Of a stretch of 64,000 nt of DNA, positions 11,700-21,444 are shown piece by piece (within the stretch, counting starts at the first letter, position 1; every line of letters begins with the position of its first letter). The translations under genes and the position numbers were made by a program. The notes below the pieces were generated by a model. That model searched no databases. It had not been told where the DNA came from and saw nothing but the letters and a program-made list of their open reading frames with translations. Source of the DNA: Didymella arachidicola (taxonomy: Eukaryota; Ascomycota; Dothideomycetes; Pleosporales; Didymellaceae); assembly GCA_016630955.3 (NCBI GenBank), contig CM049985.1, forward strand, positions 1,364,001 through 1,428,000, read 5' to 3'.

Positions 11700-12530
11700 A
11701 GCATTGTAAGACAATGGCTTTGTTCGCAACTTTCCAGGTGAGGATAGTAGCACGCCATCTGAACGAGTCCTGGAACTGACGCAGATGGCAGGGCGTACGT
11801 GACCCTCACAGATACCAACTCGTGGCTACACCTCTCCTCGCAGCACACTTCGGTGTTTAGATACACGACCTTCTTCAATGCTACGAAAGCCGACCTCGAG
11901 AAGGTCATCCTACCGAGCCACGAGCCCGTCACCTCGTTCATCATGATCTCCTCACCTTGAACCCTCGCTCTCGACCATGCGCTCCAGCTGTTACCCTCTG
12001 CTCGCCGCTTGTCACACGCACTTCCTCAGCCACCGTCTCCGCGTGCTGCACTTCCAAGACGCAGTGACAAGAAATTGCTGTCTATCAAGAATACACACTA
12101 GAGATCTAATCTACCACGCTCAGTGCCTAGGAAGCCTTGTATCGAGCCCTGCATCCGTCAACATCCAGGCGCCTTCAACCATGTACTGAAAGCATCCCCA
12201 ACCCTCGGCGCCACCGCGAAAGCATCCGATCACGCTCGGAAAGGGTCTGCAGCTGCACGCAATACAGCGTTTGAATCAGGTCTCGCCGCTCAAGACTACC
12301 CACCTCCTCCCTTTGGAACGTCTCGGAGACGAAGCGAGATTAGTACTGCGCTACCCGTAACGACCAAATATGTGACATTATCCGATCGGCTGCAGACAGA
12401 GTACAAGGATGGGCAGGTCGAGTTTAGCGACTTGAGGCTGTGGCAAGGGATGGCGGATGGAGGACGGGAGGAGATCAGGTGGGCTGTGCCTGGAGAGGCT
12501 CATTTGAAGGCTTTTGGTAGACTATTGTGA
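11700..12530 (+). other. Possible coding remnants of unknown origin
   Basis: Two stretches look more coding-like than chance: about 11790-11960, and the frame ending at TGA 12528-12530 (tail EEIRWAVPGEAHLKAFGRLL). They are not in a single frame and belong to no family I recognise. The stretch 12531-12833 holds nothing obvious beyond the 3' flank of KRI1. Confidence 0.2.
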
Positions 12531-12833
12531 TCTAGGAGAGGATGTTGGCACTTTTGCCACTACAGTGCCCTTTGTGTTGGAGACTTTGGGACCTTTGGTA
12601 CGGGGATGAAATTAACAGCGACGGTCAGATGCCGAACACATATCAAAGGCATCCGTGGTTTGAAATACAAGAATGGATGCGAATGTTCAATGCCTCTGCC
12701 TCACCCAACGTGACTGACAATCTTTCCAAATCTCGCATCACGTCGCTCATGCGAAACAATAGCCTGGCCTGAAAGCGAACAAAATGGTATTGGTATCAAC
12801 GCCTGCCTATGCTTTTCCACCATTACACACCTC

Positions 12834-14776
12834 CTACACCTCCTTCTCAGCACTCTTCTTCTTCCTACTCCTCCTCTTCTTCTTCTCGCCCTCTACGATC
12901 CCACCTTCCGTCTCCTCAACCTTTCTTTTCTTGTGATGTTGGCGTTCCGGCTCGGCATTCTGGTCCCCCAGTATTGTCTCGAAGCCGCCCTTTGGCCCCT
13001 CGGCATCACCAAACGTTTCTTGTCTCCACTGTCTGAGTCGTGCCTTCTTGGACAAGTGCTTTTTGTCTTTTTTCTTCTTCTCGGGCTCGCGGAAGGTCGC
13101 TAGTTTCTTCAGCCCTGCGAACTCGTTTAGCGCCTTGTCGTCTGCGAGGAGGATGTCGCGGGCTGTGAGGCCGAATGTTGTGGGTGAGGTTTCGCGGTAG
13201 CGGAAGCGGGCGGGTGTTTTTGAGGGTTTAGACGCGAGCGCTTCCTCGTATTTGAGGTTTTCGGAGACGAGATTTTCGATCAGGCGGCGGTCGCGGCGCG
13301 CGGCGGATTTGGCGTCGGCTTTTTCTTGCTTGAGTTTCTTGTTGGATTTGGGTTTTGTGGACAGGTCGACGTCCATTGTGTCTCCGTTGTCCTCGTCGTC
13401 AGAGTCGGACAACGTGGGGCGTTCTTCTTCTTCGTCGTCTTTGAAGTCGGGAATCAGGTCTTTGATGTCGATGTCGTCGTCGAACTTGGGCTTCTTGGGC
13501 TTCTTGCTCTTCTTGCTCTTCTTGCCACCATCGTCACTATCCAGGGCGGCGTCTGCCTCGTTGTAGTACGACTCGCCGAAGCGCTTCTCCATCTCCTTGT
13601 CCCACTGGTCGTCCGACCAGTCTGCCTCGAGCACGTCTTTCCACTCGTCGATATTGAAGTCGCGCCCGCTCAGACCGCCGATCTGGCGGATCTGCTGGAC
13701 CTTGGCTTCCATTTCCTCAACCTTGAGCTTGCGCAGGCGGGCCAGATCTTCCTCGCGCTCCTTGCGCTCAGCTTCGCGCTTCGCTCGGGCAATCTCGCGG
13801 GCCTTCTTTCTGCTGTTGCCATCGTCGCGGCGGACAGTTGTGGCGGCGACGGCGTCACGGGCGTAGGTTGTGAGCTTCTCGTTGGTGCCGGTTGTGTCTT
13901 CGAAGTAGGTGTTGTAGGCATGCTCGTACTCGTCGATGGCGGCGTCTTCTTCGTCATCGTCGGACTCGAGGGGCTGAAACTGTTTCTTGTCGGCGGGTTT
14001 CCAGGCACGGGACTCCATGTAATTAGACAAGAACAGTTCAGGGTCATGGTCGGCCTTCATGACATCTTCCTGGGTCAGCTTCTTGCGATCCTTCTTCGAT
14101 GTCGCAGGCTTCGGCTTTGCTACTAGAAACTCGTCGTCTTCTTCGTCGGCGGCAGCGTTGACGAGGCTCTTCCTGATCTCCTCCTGCTCCTGCGCGTATG
14201 TCCTGGGCGGTGCATCGTCTTCGTCCTCTCCAGGCACTCTCCCCTCGAGCAGATTCTTGGTGTGGAATTGCCTCAGTGTCATCGAAGCTTCCTTCTTGGG
14301 ACCATCTTCGGTCTCGCTGTCCTCCTCGATGTCCTTGTAGAACTTTACGTCCTTGTCGTAGATCCTGGGGTCTTTCGATCGGAGGGCGTTCAGCGTGGCC
14401 ATAAGATCGTCGTCGAGCGCTTCGGTGAGCAGTTCGGCGTCATCGTCTTCCTCGACACCCTCTTCAGAGTCCTCCGAACCCTCATCCTGGTTCTGGAAGG
14501 CCTTGCCTTTGCCATACTTCTCCTCGACTATGCAATGTTATTGACACTGCCTCGAACTTTGTTACAGAAACACCTACGTCTGTGCTGCTCGGCGCGCTTC
14601 TTGTTGTGCTCGAAGCGGCGTGCATATTCTTCGTTGACCTTGAAGCCTGCGCCGGTCTCTGCCTCCGAGTCCTCGTCGTCGGTGTGGTCAAGAAGCTTGG
14701 CCTTCTTCTCCGGGCGCTCAGCGACGGCTGCCTCGCCGTTCAGCTCGCGCTTGCTTGCAGAGGATTTGCGGGGCAT
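12834..14776 (-). CDS. KRI1: KRI1, 40S ribosome biogenesis factor
   Basis: Two exons: 14578-14776 and 12834-14527, split by a 50-nt intron (donor GTAGGT), joined in frame as AEQHR-LEEKYGKGKAF (630 residues). Kri1 is a nucleolar protein needed for early 40S subunit assembly, working with Krr1. Visible features are an acidic N-terminal third, a Lys/Arg/Glu-rich charged helix (about residues 310-350), poly-acidic and poly-Lys tracts, and the Kri1 C-terminal signature near residues 508-575 (FRYRETSPTTFGLTARDIL, then KKLATFREPEKKKK and LSKKARLRQWRQETFG). A Lys/Arg-rich tail could serve as nucleolar localisation signal. Length agrees with the family. The gene lies just outside the transposon nest and is intact. 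Confidence 0.93.
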
Positions 14777-14952
14777 CTTTGGTGCGGTGAGATGTGCATC
14801 GCGACTTCCTCAAAATTTCGCAGAGGAAAGCGGCGCCAAGAGTTCGTTCTTAAGTGGGCCGCGACTTCCAGGGTCTTCACGCGGCGCGGAGGGCGCGGCT
14901 GAGCCGACCAACGCTAAGAGGTAAGTTATAGCTTAGTAGACCTACCTAACTA

Positions 14953-15386
14953 ACGTACACAACGGGCGAGCGGAACACACGGGCGAGCGAAACACTTTTG
15001 CCAAGACCCCACCAAATCTTACCCTATTATGGCCCAAAACACCACAAACTAGCGCTGCACAAGGCAAAGCAAGATATAATATTACTTAGAAACCTCTTTT
15101 ACTTCATTCTTGCAAGTTCGCGCATTGTGCCCGCCCTCTCCGCACTGTCCACAGCGTCGTTGGGATGGTTCACCTCCTTCAGCGCGCACCCGCTTCTTCC
15201 CCCTCTTTCTATCACTACGCGCCCTAAACTCCTTTAGAGCAGTTAACCTCTGGCCCTCTTCAACTATAAGGCTTCCCTTAGCTTGAATATGCTTTCTTCT
15301 ATGCGATTTACGTTGTGTACTGGCCTCAGCAGCTGCTTCAAGCTCACGGATTCGTTTTTGTGCAAGCGCAAGCTTATGCGACAGGA
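14953..15386 (-). mobile_element. Truncated pogo-type element (copy E1)
   Basis: Starts at ACGTAC next to a TA and carries the terminal iterons GCGAGCGGAACAC and GCGAGCGAAACAC, then CTTTTGCCAAGACC, as do the other members of this family here. Minus-strand sequence encodes the C-terminal part of the transposase including its CCHC knuckle (CGQCGEGGHNARTC). It stops exactly at the TA where another pogo family is inserted. The missing N-terminal part is not found on the other side, so this copy was already truncated or was deleted together with that insertion. Confidence 0.75.
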
Positions 15387-15388
15387 TA

Positions 15389-15432
15389 CCGAGTCCGTGC
15401 GCGTGACGCCCACCATCGCGTAACGCCCCGCT
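15389..15432 (+). repeat. Left 44-bp terminal inverted repeat
   Basis: Identical base for base to the reverse complement of 17445-17488, then diverges (GAGATCC against AAGC). Confidence 0.95.
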
Positions 15433-15540
15433 GAGATCCTATCGACTTGTTGAAAAATAAGGTTACTGAGCCACCAACAACAGCAAATATTGTATAATAT
15501 TGTAGTAGAGTAGTAAATAGACCTATGTGAACTACTTGTG

Positions 15541-17400
15541 CTACTTGTATTTACTTGGAAGCCTAACGTTGCGTCCGCGGCGAGTAGTGACTGGTGGAGG
15601 AGCTGAGGGTGCCTCAGGGGCTTCTTTCGCACCACCAGCATCACCAGCTTGTTTCTGACGCTTATTGCTACCTGAGGTAGCTTTTAAGGCTTTACGCTTA
15701 CCCTTTTGGGATAATTGGATAGCAGTAGTAGCTTGACGAGCGTCCCTTTGACGCTGCGCTTCAGCTGCCTTCTTAGCCTTCTCCTGCACCCTCACCTCCT
15801 TAGCTCTCTCACGCTCTGTACGCTTCTCCTGAGCCTCTCTTGCTCTCTGAAGCTTAATTGCTACTTGCTCTTGCTTCTGACGTAGCTTTTGAAGATGCTG
15901 CTCCTCCTGTTCTTGCTCATTGATCTTCCGACGATAGTGTGCCTCTCTGACCTTCCGAGGAGACCAAAATACAGGTTGACTTTGGTACTCCTTCCGCTGT
16001 TGGAGACTCAGGGGCTTACTCTTCTTATTGTGCTTCTTCCTGTGTGCAAGAGACTCCTGCAGGCCTTTGTTCTGCTCAGTAAGCAGCTCAACCTGGGCAG
16101 TAAGAGAGTGAATTGCCCCTGTCAGCTCCCGCACTGCCTCACTGTCAGGTTCCTTCACATGATCCTTAAGTACCTGCCTTATACGCCTCCAGTCTGTTGG
16201 TCTAAGAGCTCCTGATTGTTCTTCTTTGTCTGTATAAGTGTTGTTGACTTGTTTGAGTACAGCAGAGGCGTCAGGGGGCCATATCCCTGTGGCTGCAAAG
16301 GAGTTGACGATTGTTGACTCCTGAAATGAGCTCTGCCACGCCGCCCAGAACAGGTGTAAGAAGTTTGATTTAGTGACTGGAGAGGTCCCCTGACTGCTTT
16401 GGAGGAACTGCGTAAGCTCATTTGAGTATGCTCGTGCCAGAGGTGAGAACAGGCAAACGTCCAGTGGCTGGAGCCTGTGTGTTGAGTGAGGGGGAAGGAT
16501 CATCACGAGTATCTTGCGTTGGTTGGCGTACTCAATAAAGTCAGGGGTAACGTGGCTCCCGTGGCCGTCAAGTATCAAAAGACGATACTTTCTCCGTGCT
16601 GTGGCCTTAGTAGCGCGATCGAACACCTGTTCAAGCCAGGCAAGAGCTATCTCGTTGTTGCTCCAGCCTGTACTAGATGAGCTGACAAAGACTGAGTGTT
16701 CCCCTGGCTTGATATCCTCCACCCAGCCTGAGTATATAGCTTGATTGGCTGCTGGGTATATGAGGCTTGCTGGCAGGGCTTCCCCTGAGGCACTTATGCA
16801 AGCAATAAGCGTGATCCACTCCCGTGAGCCGTCTTGGAGAGTACCTCTGACTTGCTTGCTGTCCCACAGTGGCCGGGAGAACACTCGTTTTGCACGTTCA
16901 AGTACCCCGATCATGAAGCCCTTCTCATCCATATTGTACATGTGCTGAGGCTCAATGCTGTACTCAGCTATCTTGCTGTGTAGAAGTGTGAAGTAGGCCT
17001 CAAAAGAAGCCCCTGAGTCAGCTTGGTGGCGATTGCGATCCTTCCCTGTTGCCCATTTGGTGACCAGTTCAGCTGTGTGACGGTGGAGGAAGCGAGTAAC
17101 CCAGCTATCAGAGACGCTGCTACCAGCTACTTTAGACGCGTAATTTCGGATTTGAAGCCTGTTAGGAGGGAATCCGTCCTCAGTAAGCTTATTAATAAGC
17201 TTAATAAGCTCTTGTTCTTCAGTGTTGTTGAGTTTCCGTTGGTTAACTGCTTTGACCTCCCTAGAAGTTGAAACCCCTTTGTGCCTCCGCGCTAACGTAG
17301 ACCGATCAACTCCCTTTGCTTTAGCAAACTTTGTGTATGAAAGTTGTTCTTTATGATTGCGCAAATCGAATTCTGTAGCCGCTTCTTGAATTGAGTCCAT
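15541..17400 (-). CDS. Pogo-type DDE_1 transposase with long charged tail
   Basis: Uninterrupted 619-residue protein. Residues 1-60 form a pipsqueak-like helix-turn-helix (LSYTKFAKAKGVDRSTLARR). Residues about 60-125 form a CENP-B-type second DNA-binding region. The DDE_1 catalytic core follows with its three acidic positions visible in YNMDEKGFMIG, LLILDGHGSH and PPHSTHRLQPLDV. Residues about 420-580 are a long Glu/Gln/Lys/Arg-rich coiled coil, and the C-terminus ends in a basic tail (TTRRGRNVRLPSKYK). Such enzymes cut and paste their element at TA. All catalytic residues and both TIRs are present, so the copy may be competent. Compared with the other transposases here it lacks the CCHC knuckle. 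Confidence 0.9.
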   Translation of the reverse strand: MDSIQEAATEFDLRNHKEQLSYTKFAKAKGVDRSTLARRHKGVSTSREVKAVNQRKLNNTEEQELIKLINKLTEDGFPPNRLQIRNYASKVAGSSVSDSWVTRFLHRHTAELVTKWATGKDRNRHQADSGASFEAYFTLLHSKIAEYSIEPQHMYNMDEKGFMIGVLERAKRVFSRPLWDSKQVRGTLQDGSREWITLIACISASGEALPASLIYPAANQAIYSGWVEDIKPGEHSVFVSSSSTGWSNNEIALAWLEQVFDRATKATARRKYRLLILDGHGSHVTPDFIEYANQRKILVMILPPHSTHRLQPLDVCLFSPLARAYSNELTQFLQSSQGTSPVTKSNFLHLFWAAWQSSFQESTIVNSFAATGIWPPDASAVLKQVNNTYTDKEEQSGALRPTDWRRIRQVLKDHVKEPDSEAVRELTGAIHSLTAQVELLTEQNKGLQESLAHRKKHNKKSKPLSLQQRKEYQSQPVFWSPRKVREAHYRRKINEQEQEEQHLQKLRQKQEQVAIKLQRAREAQEKRTERERAKEVRVQEKAKKAAEAQRQRDARQATTAIQLSQKGKRKALKATSGSNKRQKQAGDAGGAKEAPEAPSAPPPVTTRRGRNVRLPSKYK

Positions 17401-17444
17401 ATTGACTGAGCTATGGGGTGTTGAAGATGGGGTGCGATTTGCTT

Positions 17445-17488
17445 AGCGGGGCGTTACGCGATGGTGGGCGTCACGCGCACGGACTCGG
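17445..17488 (-). repeat. Right 44-bp terminal inverted repeat
   Basis: Mirror of 15389-15432. It is followed directly by the TA target duplication. Confidence 0.95.
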
Positions 17489-17492
17489 TATA

Positions 17493-17990
17493 ATGCAATC
17501 TCCATTTGACACTAATACTCCAGTTAACTCACCTCCGTCGTCCCTGCCCGTTGAAATACCGCCTTCGAGTCCGCTCTCTGACCCCCCAACCGTGGTCTTG
17601 TCTTCGTCTTCAGATACTCAAGATACTCCTGTTCCATCACCAACTGCTCAAAAAAATATTCTTCAAGATAATGCGCATCATGGCGACTCTGATCAACTGT
17701 AATATGATGATGGCGTTGGCACCGACAGCGCTCGAACGAGACGCGAGCGTCTCACTACACAAGAGAAGCTGGCAATGATGGTGGACACACTCAGGAAGGT
17801 TGGGTGGACATTTAACAAGTTTTTTGGAAGCTTGGGTCGGCGTGGAGGAGCATCAGCGCGATGTGAGGGTAGCCCATCTAAGGTACGGTCAACGCACCCA
17901 GCGAAGGGAGATCCTGTCTCGTGCTGTGTCTCAGCTCACGGACATTGGAATACTAGCGGACACGTCCTTTGGTAGTATAGTTGTATATAA
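17493..17990 (+). pseudogene. Remnant resembling fungal DUF6589-type repeat gene
   Basis: Starts MQSPFDTNTPVNSPPSS, a Pro/Ser-rich leader, then an in-frame TAA (17700-17702) interrupts the reading. The same frame goes on with ERLTTQEKLAMMVDTLRKVG and WTFNKF. In the T-run near 17820 it shifts one base to give FLEAWVGVEEHQRDVRVAHL and more. The pattern recalls the start of multicopy fungal proteins with DUF6589; this assignment is from memory and tentative. It ends near 17990, where a Tc1-type remnant begins. Confidence 0.4.
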
Positions 17991-18012
17991 AATACAAGGC
18001 TGGGCAGATGCC

Positions 18013-18740
18013 TTAGAATGGCGTGTGGCCTCCTCTCGCTCGTAGGACGCTCTGGCAACGTTCTCTCATGTTCAAGCAATACTTCTGAACCTCTTGAGGC
18101 TCGATGTTCTCCCGCTCTTCATTGATACAACTGATTAGCTGTTCTATGGTCTTCGGGAACCTTGCCTGTACACGTGATCTAACTAGTCTCCAAACATTCT
18201 TAATAGGGTTCAAGTCTGGTGAGTTAGCTGGCCACCAGAGCAGCCGGATACCTCTCTCATGGAGGGCATTCTTTGTGGCATGGGATGTATGGGATGAAGC
18301 CCTATCTTGCATAAGAAGCCCGCTTCCAATATCTACACGGAAGATCTCATGCTCCTGCTTAAAGGCCGGGATTAGAGGGAGAATATAAGAGATATGACTT
18401 GGAGTTGATGTTCCCAATCGTATCTCTATCCTAAATAAAGAGCGGGCCCTTTGAACTATCTCTGCCCAAACGTGTACGATATAATCCTTGAATTTGGGGA
18501 TGCAACAGGTTGGAAGAAATCTCTCCTCAGACCTCCTTGTGATGTACAATCTCCCTCTCCCTATCCTGAATGCAGCCTTATCAGACCAGATCATTCTTCT
18601 CTACACTTCTTGAGTCCACTGTACAGCAAGCTCAGCCTAGAATACACGATTATTTATATGCTTAGGAGTAAGAAGAGGCTTCTCTATAGCTAAACGTTAA
18701 TAATAGCCTTCCCTGTAAAAGGCCTTTAAAAGCAATACTA
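18013..18740 (-). pseudogene. Tc1/mariner-type (DDE_3) transposase remnant
   Basis: The longest frame (18013-18594, 193 residues) shows the catalytic triad of a Tc1-type enzyme: WSDKAAF, LLMQDRASSHTS and NSPDLNPIKNVW. The upstream part is readable as KPLLTPKHINNRVF but is broken by TAG at 18637-18639 and TAG at 18601-18603, both at positions where Trp is expected (TGG to TAG). The DNA-binding N-terminus is missing or unreadable. Clear terminal repeats were not found. The changes fit G-to-A decay of repeats. Confidence 0.7.
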
Positions 18741-19020
18741 TAGGGTAGGCTATTCTACTATATATTATTTTTAAAGCCTACCGCTACTAGTCTAACTAAC
18801 GTACCTCACGAGCGAGCGGCGCACACGAGCGAGCGGCGCACCTAGTTTTACTAGTTAACTCTCTATTTTTACTTCTAAATAAGTCCTCTTATCCTAGGTA
18901 TTAAATTCTAAATTTTTTATAGTAGAGCTGCAAGTATATAAAGAAGCTTTTTCTATAATCTAGAAGCTATAGCTAGAGTAGAAGACTAGCTATTAAGGAA
19001 AACATAAAATGCAGGGATTA

Positions 19021-20884
19021 ACGTACATGTACAACGAGCGGACCGGTCAACGAGCGGGCCACTTTTGCCAAGACCACACCAAAACTCCCTCCCTACACTA
19101 ATGCCTCCACAACAAGTACAGTTTAACGCGTCAAACGAGCGTCAGATACAGCTTGCGCTCCAAGCTCTCAAACAAGACGCGAATCTCTCAGAGCGACGCG
19201 CTGCAGCTATCTACAGCGTCTCTCGAACTACACTACACCAACGACGCGCTGGACGACCTTCACGCGTTAATATTATGGCCAACTTACGGAATCTAACCAG
19301 CGCTGAGGAGCAGGTGATTGTTATGCGCATACTTGAGCTGGTTACGCGAGGAGAGTCCCCCCGGCTTGAATTTGTGGCTGATATGGCCAATTCTCTGCTG
19401 AAAGAGCGCAGTTTGGCCCCTGTTGGCCCAAGGTGGGCCAGCAGGTTTGTTTCGCGTCAGGAGGAGCTCAAAACAGTTTTTAATCGCAAGTATGACTACA
19501 AGCGAGCCCTCTGCGAGGACCCTGAGGTTATACAGGGCTGGTTCAACCTTGTAGCTACTACCAAAGTCAAGTATGGCATCCAGGACAACGACACGTACAA
19601 CTTTGACGAGACAGGCTTCATGATGGGCCAGATATCCACCGGAGTTGTTGTAACAGATGCAGAGAAACTAGGACGAGCAAAGCAGGTCCAGCCAGGCAAC
19701 CGGGAGTGGGTAACAGTCATTGAGGGCATTAATGCCACAGGATGGGCTATTCCACCCTACATCATCTTCAAAGCCCGCCAACACCAGTCCAGCTGGTACA
19801 AGGACAACAACCTGCCCCAAGATTGGAGTATTGCCATCTCTGAGAACGGCTGGACTACCAATGAGCTTGGTTTTGACTGGTTGAAGCACTTTGACAGGTA
19901 TACAAAGGCGCGCACTGTTGGCAGCCACCGGTTGCTGATTATTGACGGTCATGGGAGCCACAACACTCCAGAATTCACGCAATACTGCAAGGATCAGAAG
20001 ATTGTGATCCTATGCATGCCTCCGCACTCATCGCACCTCCTTCAGCCACTTGATGTGGGTTGTTTTGGCCCTCTGAAGAAGGCGTACGGGGTTGAGGTTA
20101 ATGAGCTTATGCGCAACCGGATCAACCACATTACAAAGCAGGAGTTCCTCCCATGCTTTGTAGCGGCTCACAAGAAAGCTATTACCCCTAGCAACATTCA
20201 AGGAGGGTTCCGAGGGGCCGGATTGGCTCCCTTTGCCCCAGATCGCGTCATATTGGCCCTGGATGTGAAGCTGCGCACCCCATCGCCACCACTCCCCCAA
20301 AACAGCCCGCTCTGGCAGTCGCAAACCCCAAGCAATACCCTGGAATTTGGGTCGCAATCAACGCTTGTGAAGAAGAGGATTCAGACGCATGTTAATAGCT
20401 CACCAACCTCTATAGTTGAAGCGTTTGAGAAGGTCTCAAAGGGGGCAGCAATTATTGCGCACAAGCTGGTTTTGGCACAACAGGAGATTACTGAGCTTCG
20501 AGCGGCTAATAAGGCCGCCACGCGACGTAAATCGCACAAAAGAAAGCGTATTCAAGCTAAGGGAAGCCTTGCAGTTGAAGAGGGCCAGCGGATAGCTGCT
20601 CTGCAGGAGTTTAGCGCGCGTAGTGATGGTAAGAAGGCAAAGAAGCAGGTTCGGGCTGAAGGAGGTGAACCATCCCAACGACGCTGTGGACGGTGCGGAG
20701 AGAGTGGGCACAACGCGCGAACGTGCAAGAATGCTGTAGAAGAGGTCTCTTAGTAATATTACAGCTTGTTTTGCCTTATGCAGCGCCAGTTTGTAGTGTT
20801 TTGGGCCATAATAGGGGGAGTTTTGGTGTGGTCTTGGCAAAAGTGGCCCGCTCGTTGACCGGTCCGCTCGTTGTACATGTACGT
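19021..20884 (+). mobile_element. Complete pogo-type transposon (copy E2)
   Basis: 1,864 bp, flanked by TA at 19019-19020 and 20885-20886. Terminal inverted repeats match for 69 bp (19021-19089 and 20816-20884), beginning ACGTACATGTACAACGAGCG, with two internal iterons (CAACGAGCGGACC and CAACGAGCGGGCC). It carries one intact transposase gene. It is inserted inside the MITE-like element. Confidence 0.92.
19101..20753 (+). CDS. Pogo/Fot1-like DDE_1 transposase with CCHC knuckle
   Basis: 550 residues from the ATG at 19101; the more upstream in-frame TTG lies inside the TIR. Residues about 1-70 are a helix-turn-helix (LSERRAAAIYSVSRTTLHQR), then a CENP-B-like second DNA-binding region to about 150. 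The DDE_1 core follows with acidic residues in YNFDETGFMMG, LLIIDGHGSHNT and PPHSSHLLQPLDV. The tail has a charged helix and a retroviral-type zinc knuckle (CGRCGESGHNARTC). No stops or shifts are present and all three catalytic positions are retained, so the protein could be functional. Confidence 0.9.
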   Translation: MPPQQVQFNASNERQIQLALQALKQDANLSERRAAAIYSVSRTTLHQRRAGRPSRVNIMANLRNLTSAEEQVIVMRILELVTRGESPRLEFVADMANSLLKERSLAPVGPRWASRFVSRQEELKTVFNRKYDYKRALCEDPEVIQGWFNLVATTKVKYGIQDNDTYNFDETGFMMGQISTGVVVTDAEKLGRAKQVQPGNREWVTVIEGINATGWAIPPYIIFKARQHQSSWYKDNNLPQDWSIAISENGWTTNELGFDWLKHFDRYTKARTVGSHRLLIIDGHGSHNTPEFTQYCKDQKIVILCMPPHSSHLLQPLDVGCFGPLKKAYGVEVNELMRNRINHITKQEFLPCFVAAHKKAITPSNIQGGFRGAGLAPFAPDRVILALDVKLRTPSPPLPQNSPLWQSQTPSNTLEFGSQSTLVKKRIQTHVNSSPTSIVEAFEKVSKGAAIIAHKLVLAQQEITELRAANKAATRRKSHKRKRIQAKGSLAVEEGQRIAALQEFSARSDGKKAKKQVRAEGGEPSQRRCGRCGESGHNARTCKNAVEEVS

Positions 20885-21444
20885 TATCTAGACCTACTTT
20901 TCTATATCTCTAGATCTAGAAGAGCTAGAGCTTAGTTACTTACGAGGCTTAAAGCATACCTAGATAAAATATACATATTTAATTTTTAAAAGATTCTATA
21001 GAATAGTTCTAGAGTTATTAGCATCTAGATGTTTGGTTTTCCCTAGTAAAACTAGGTGCGCCGCTCGCCCATGTGCGCCGCTCGCCCGTGAGGTACGTTA
21101 GTATAAAGATAATAACGTACATGTACAACGAACGGACCATGTCAACGAGCGGGCCACTTTTGCCAAGACCACACCAAAGCTCACCCTATTATGGCCCAAA
21201 ACACCACAAACTGGCGCTGCATAGGGTGAAACAAGCTGTAATGTTACTTAGAGACCTCTTCTACAGCATTCTTGCACGTTCGCGCGTTGTGCCCACCCTC
21301 TCCGCACCGTCCACAGCGTCGTTGGGATGGTTCACCTCCTTTAGCGCGCACCTGTTTCTTTGCCTTCTTACCATCACCACGCGCGCCAAACTCCTGTAGA
21401 GCAGTCAACCGCTGGCCTTCTTTAACTGCAAGGCTTCCCTCAGC

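Larger units (their letters stand above)
15389..17488 (-). mobile_element. Complete pogo-superfamily transposon, second family
   Basis: A 2,100-bp element flanked on both sides by TA (15387-15388 and 17489-17490), with perfect 44-bp terminal inverted repeats starting CCGAGTCCGTGCGCGTGACG. It carries one intact transposase gene on the minus strand. TA duplication plus a DDE_1-type enzyme places it in the Tc1/mariner/pogo group; the long TIR and coiled-coil tail separate it from the other pogo copies in the window. Confidence 0.92.
18799..21098. mobile_element. Short TIR element (MITE-like), split by a complete pogo element
   Basis: Outer inverted repeats start ACGTACCTCACGAGCGAGCG on the left and mirror at 21042-21098 on the right, each flanked by TA. 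The ends contain two tandem GCGAGCGGCGCAC-type iterons, then CTAGTTTTACTAG. Removing the inserted element (19021-20884 plus one TA) leaves about 434 bp of AT-rich, non-coding DNA. It is a non-autonomous relative that could be mobilised by the pogo transposases here, which is inferred from the shared ACGTAC end and iterons. Confidence 0.75.

Noticed and set aside
13326..14126. 266-codon plus-strand frame
   Set aside because: It is the antisense shadow of the acidic/basic KRI1 coding sequence; Val/Leu-rich translation arises from the complementary Asp/Glu/Lys codons.
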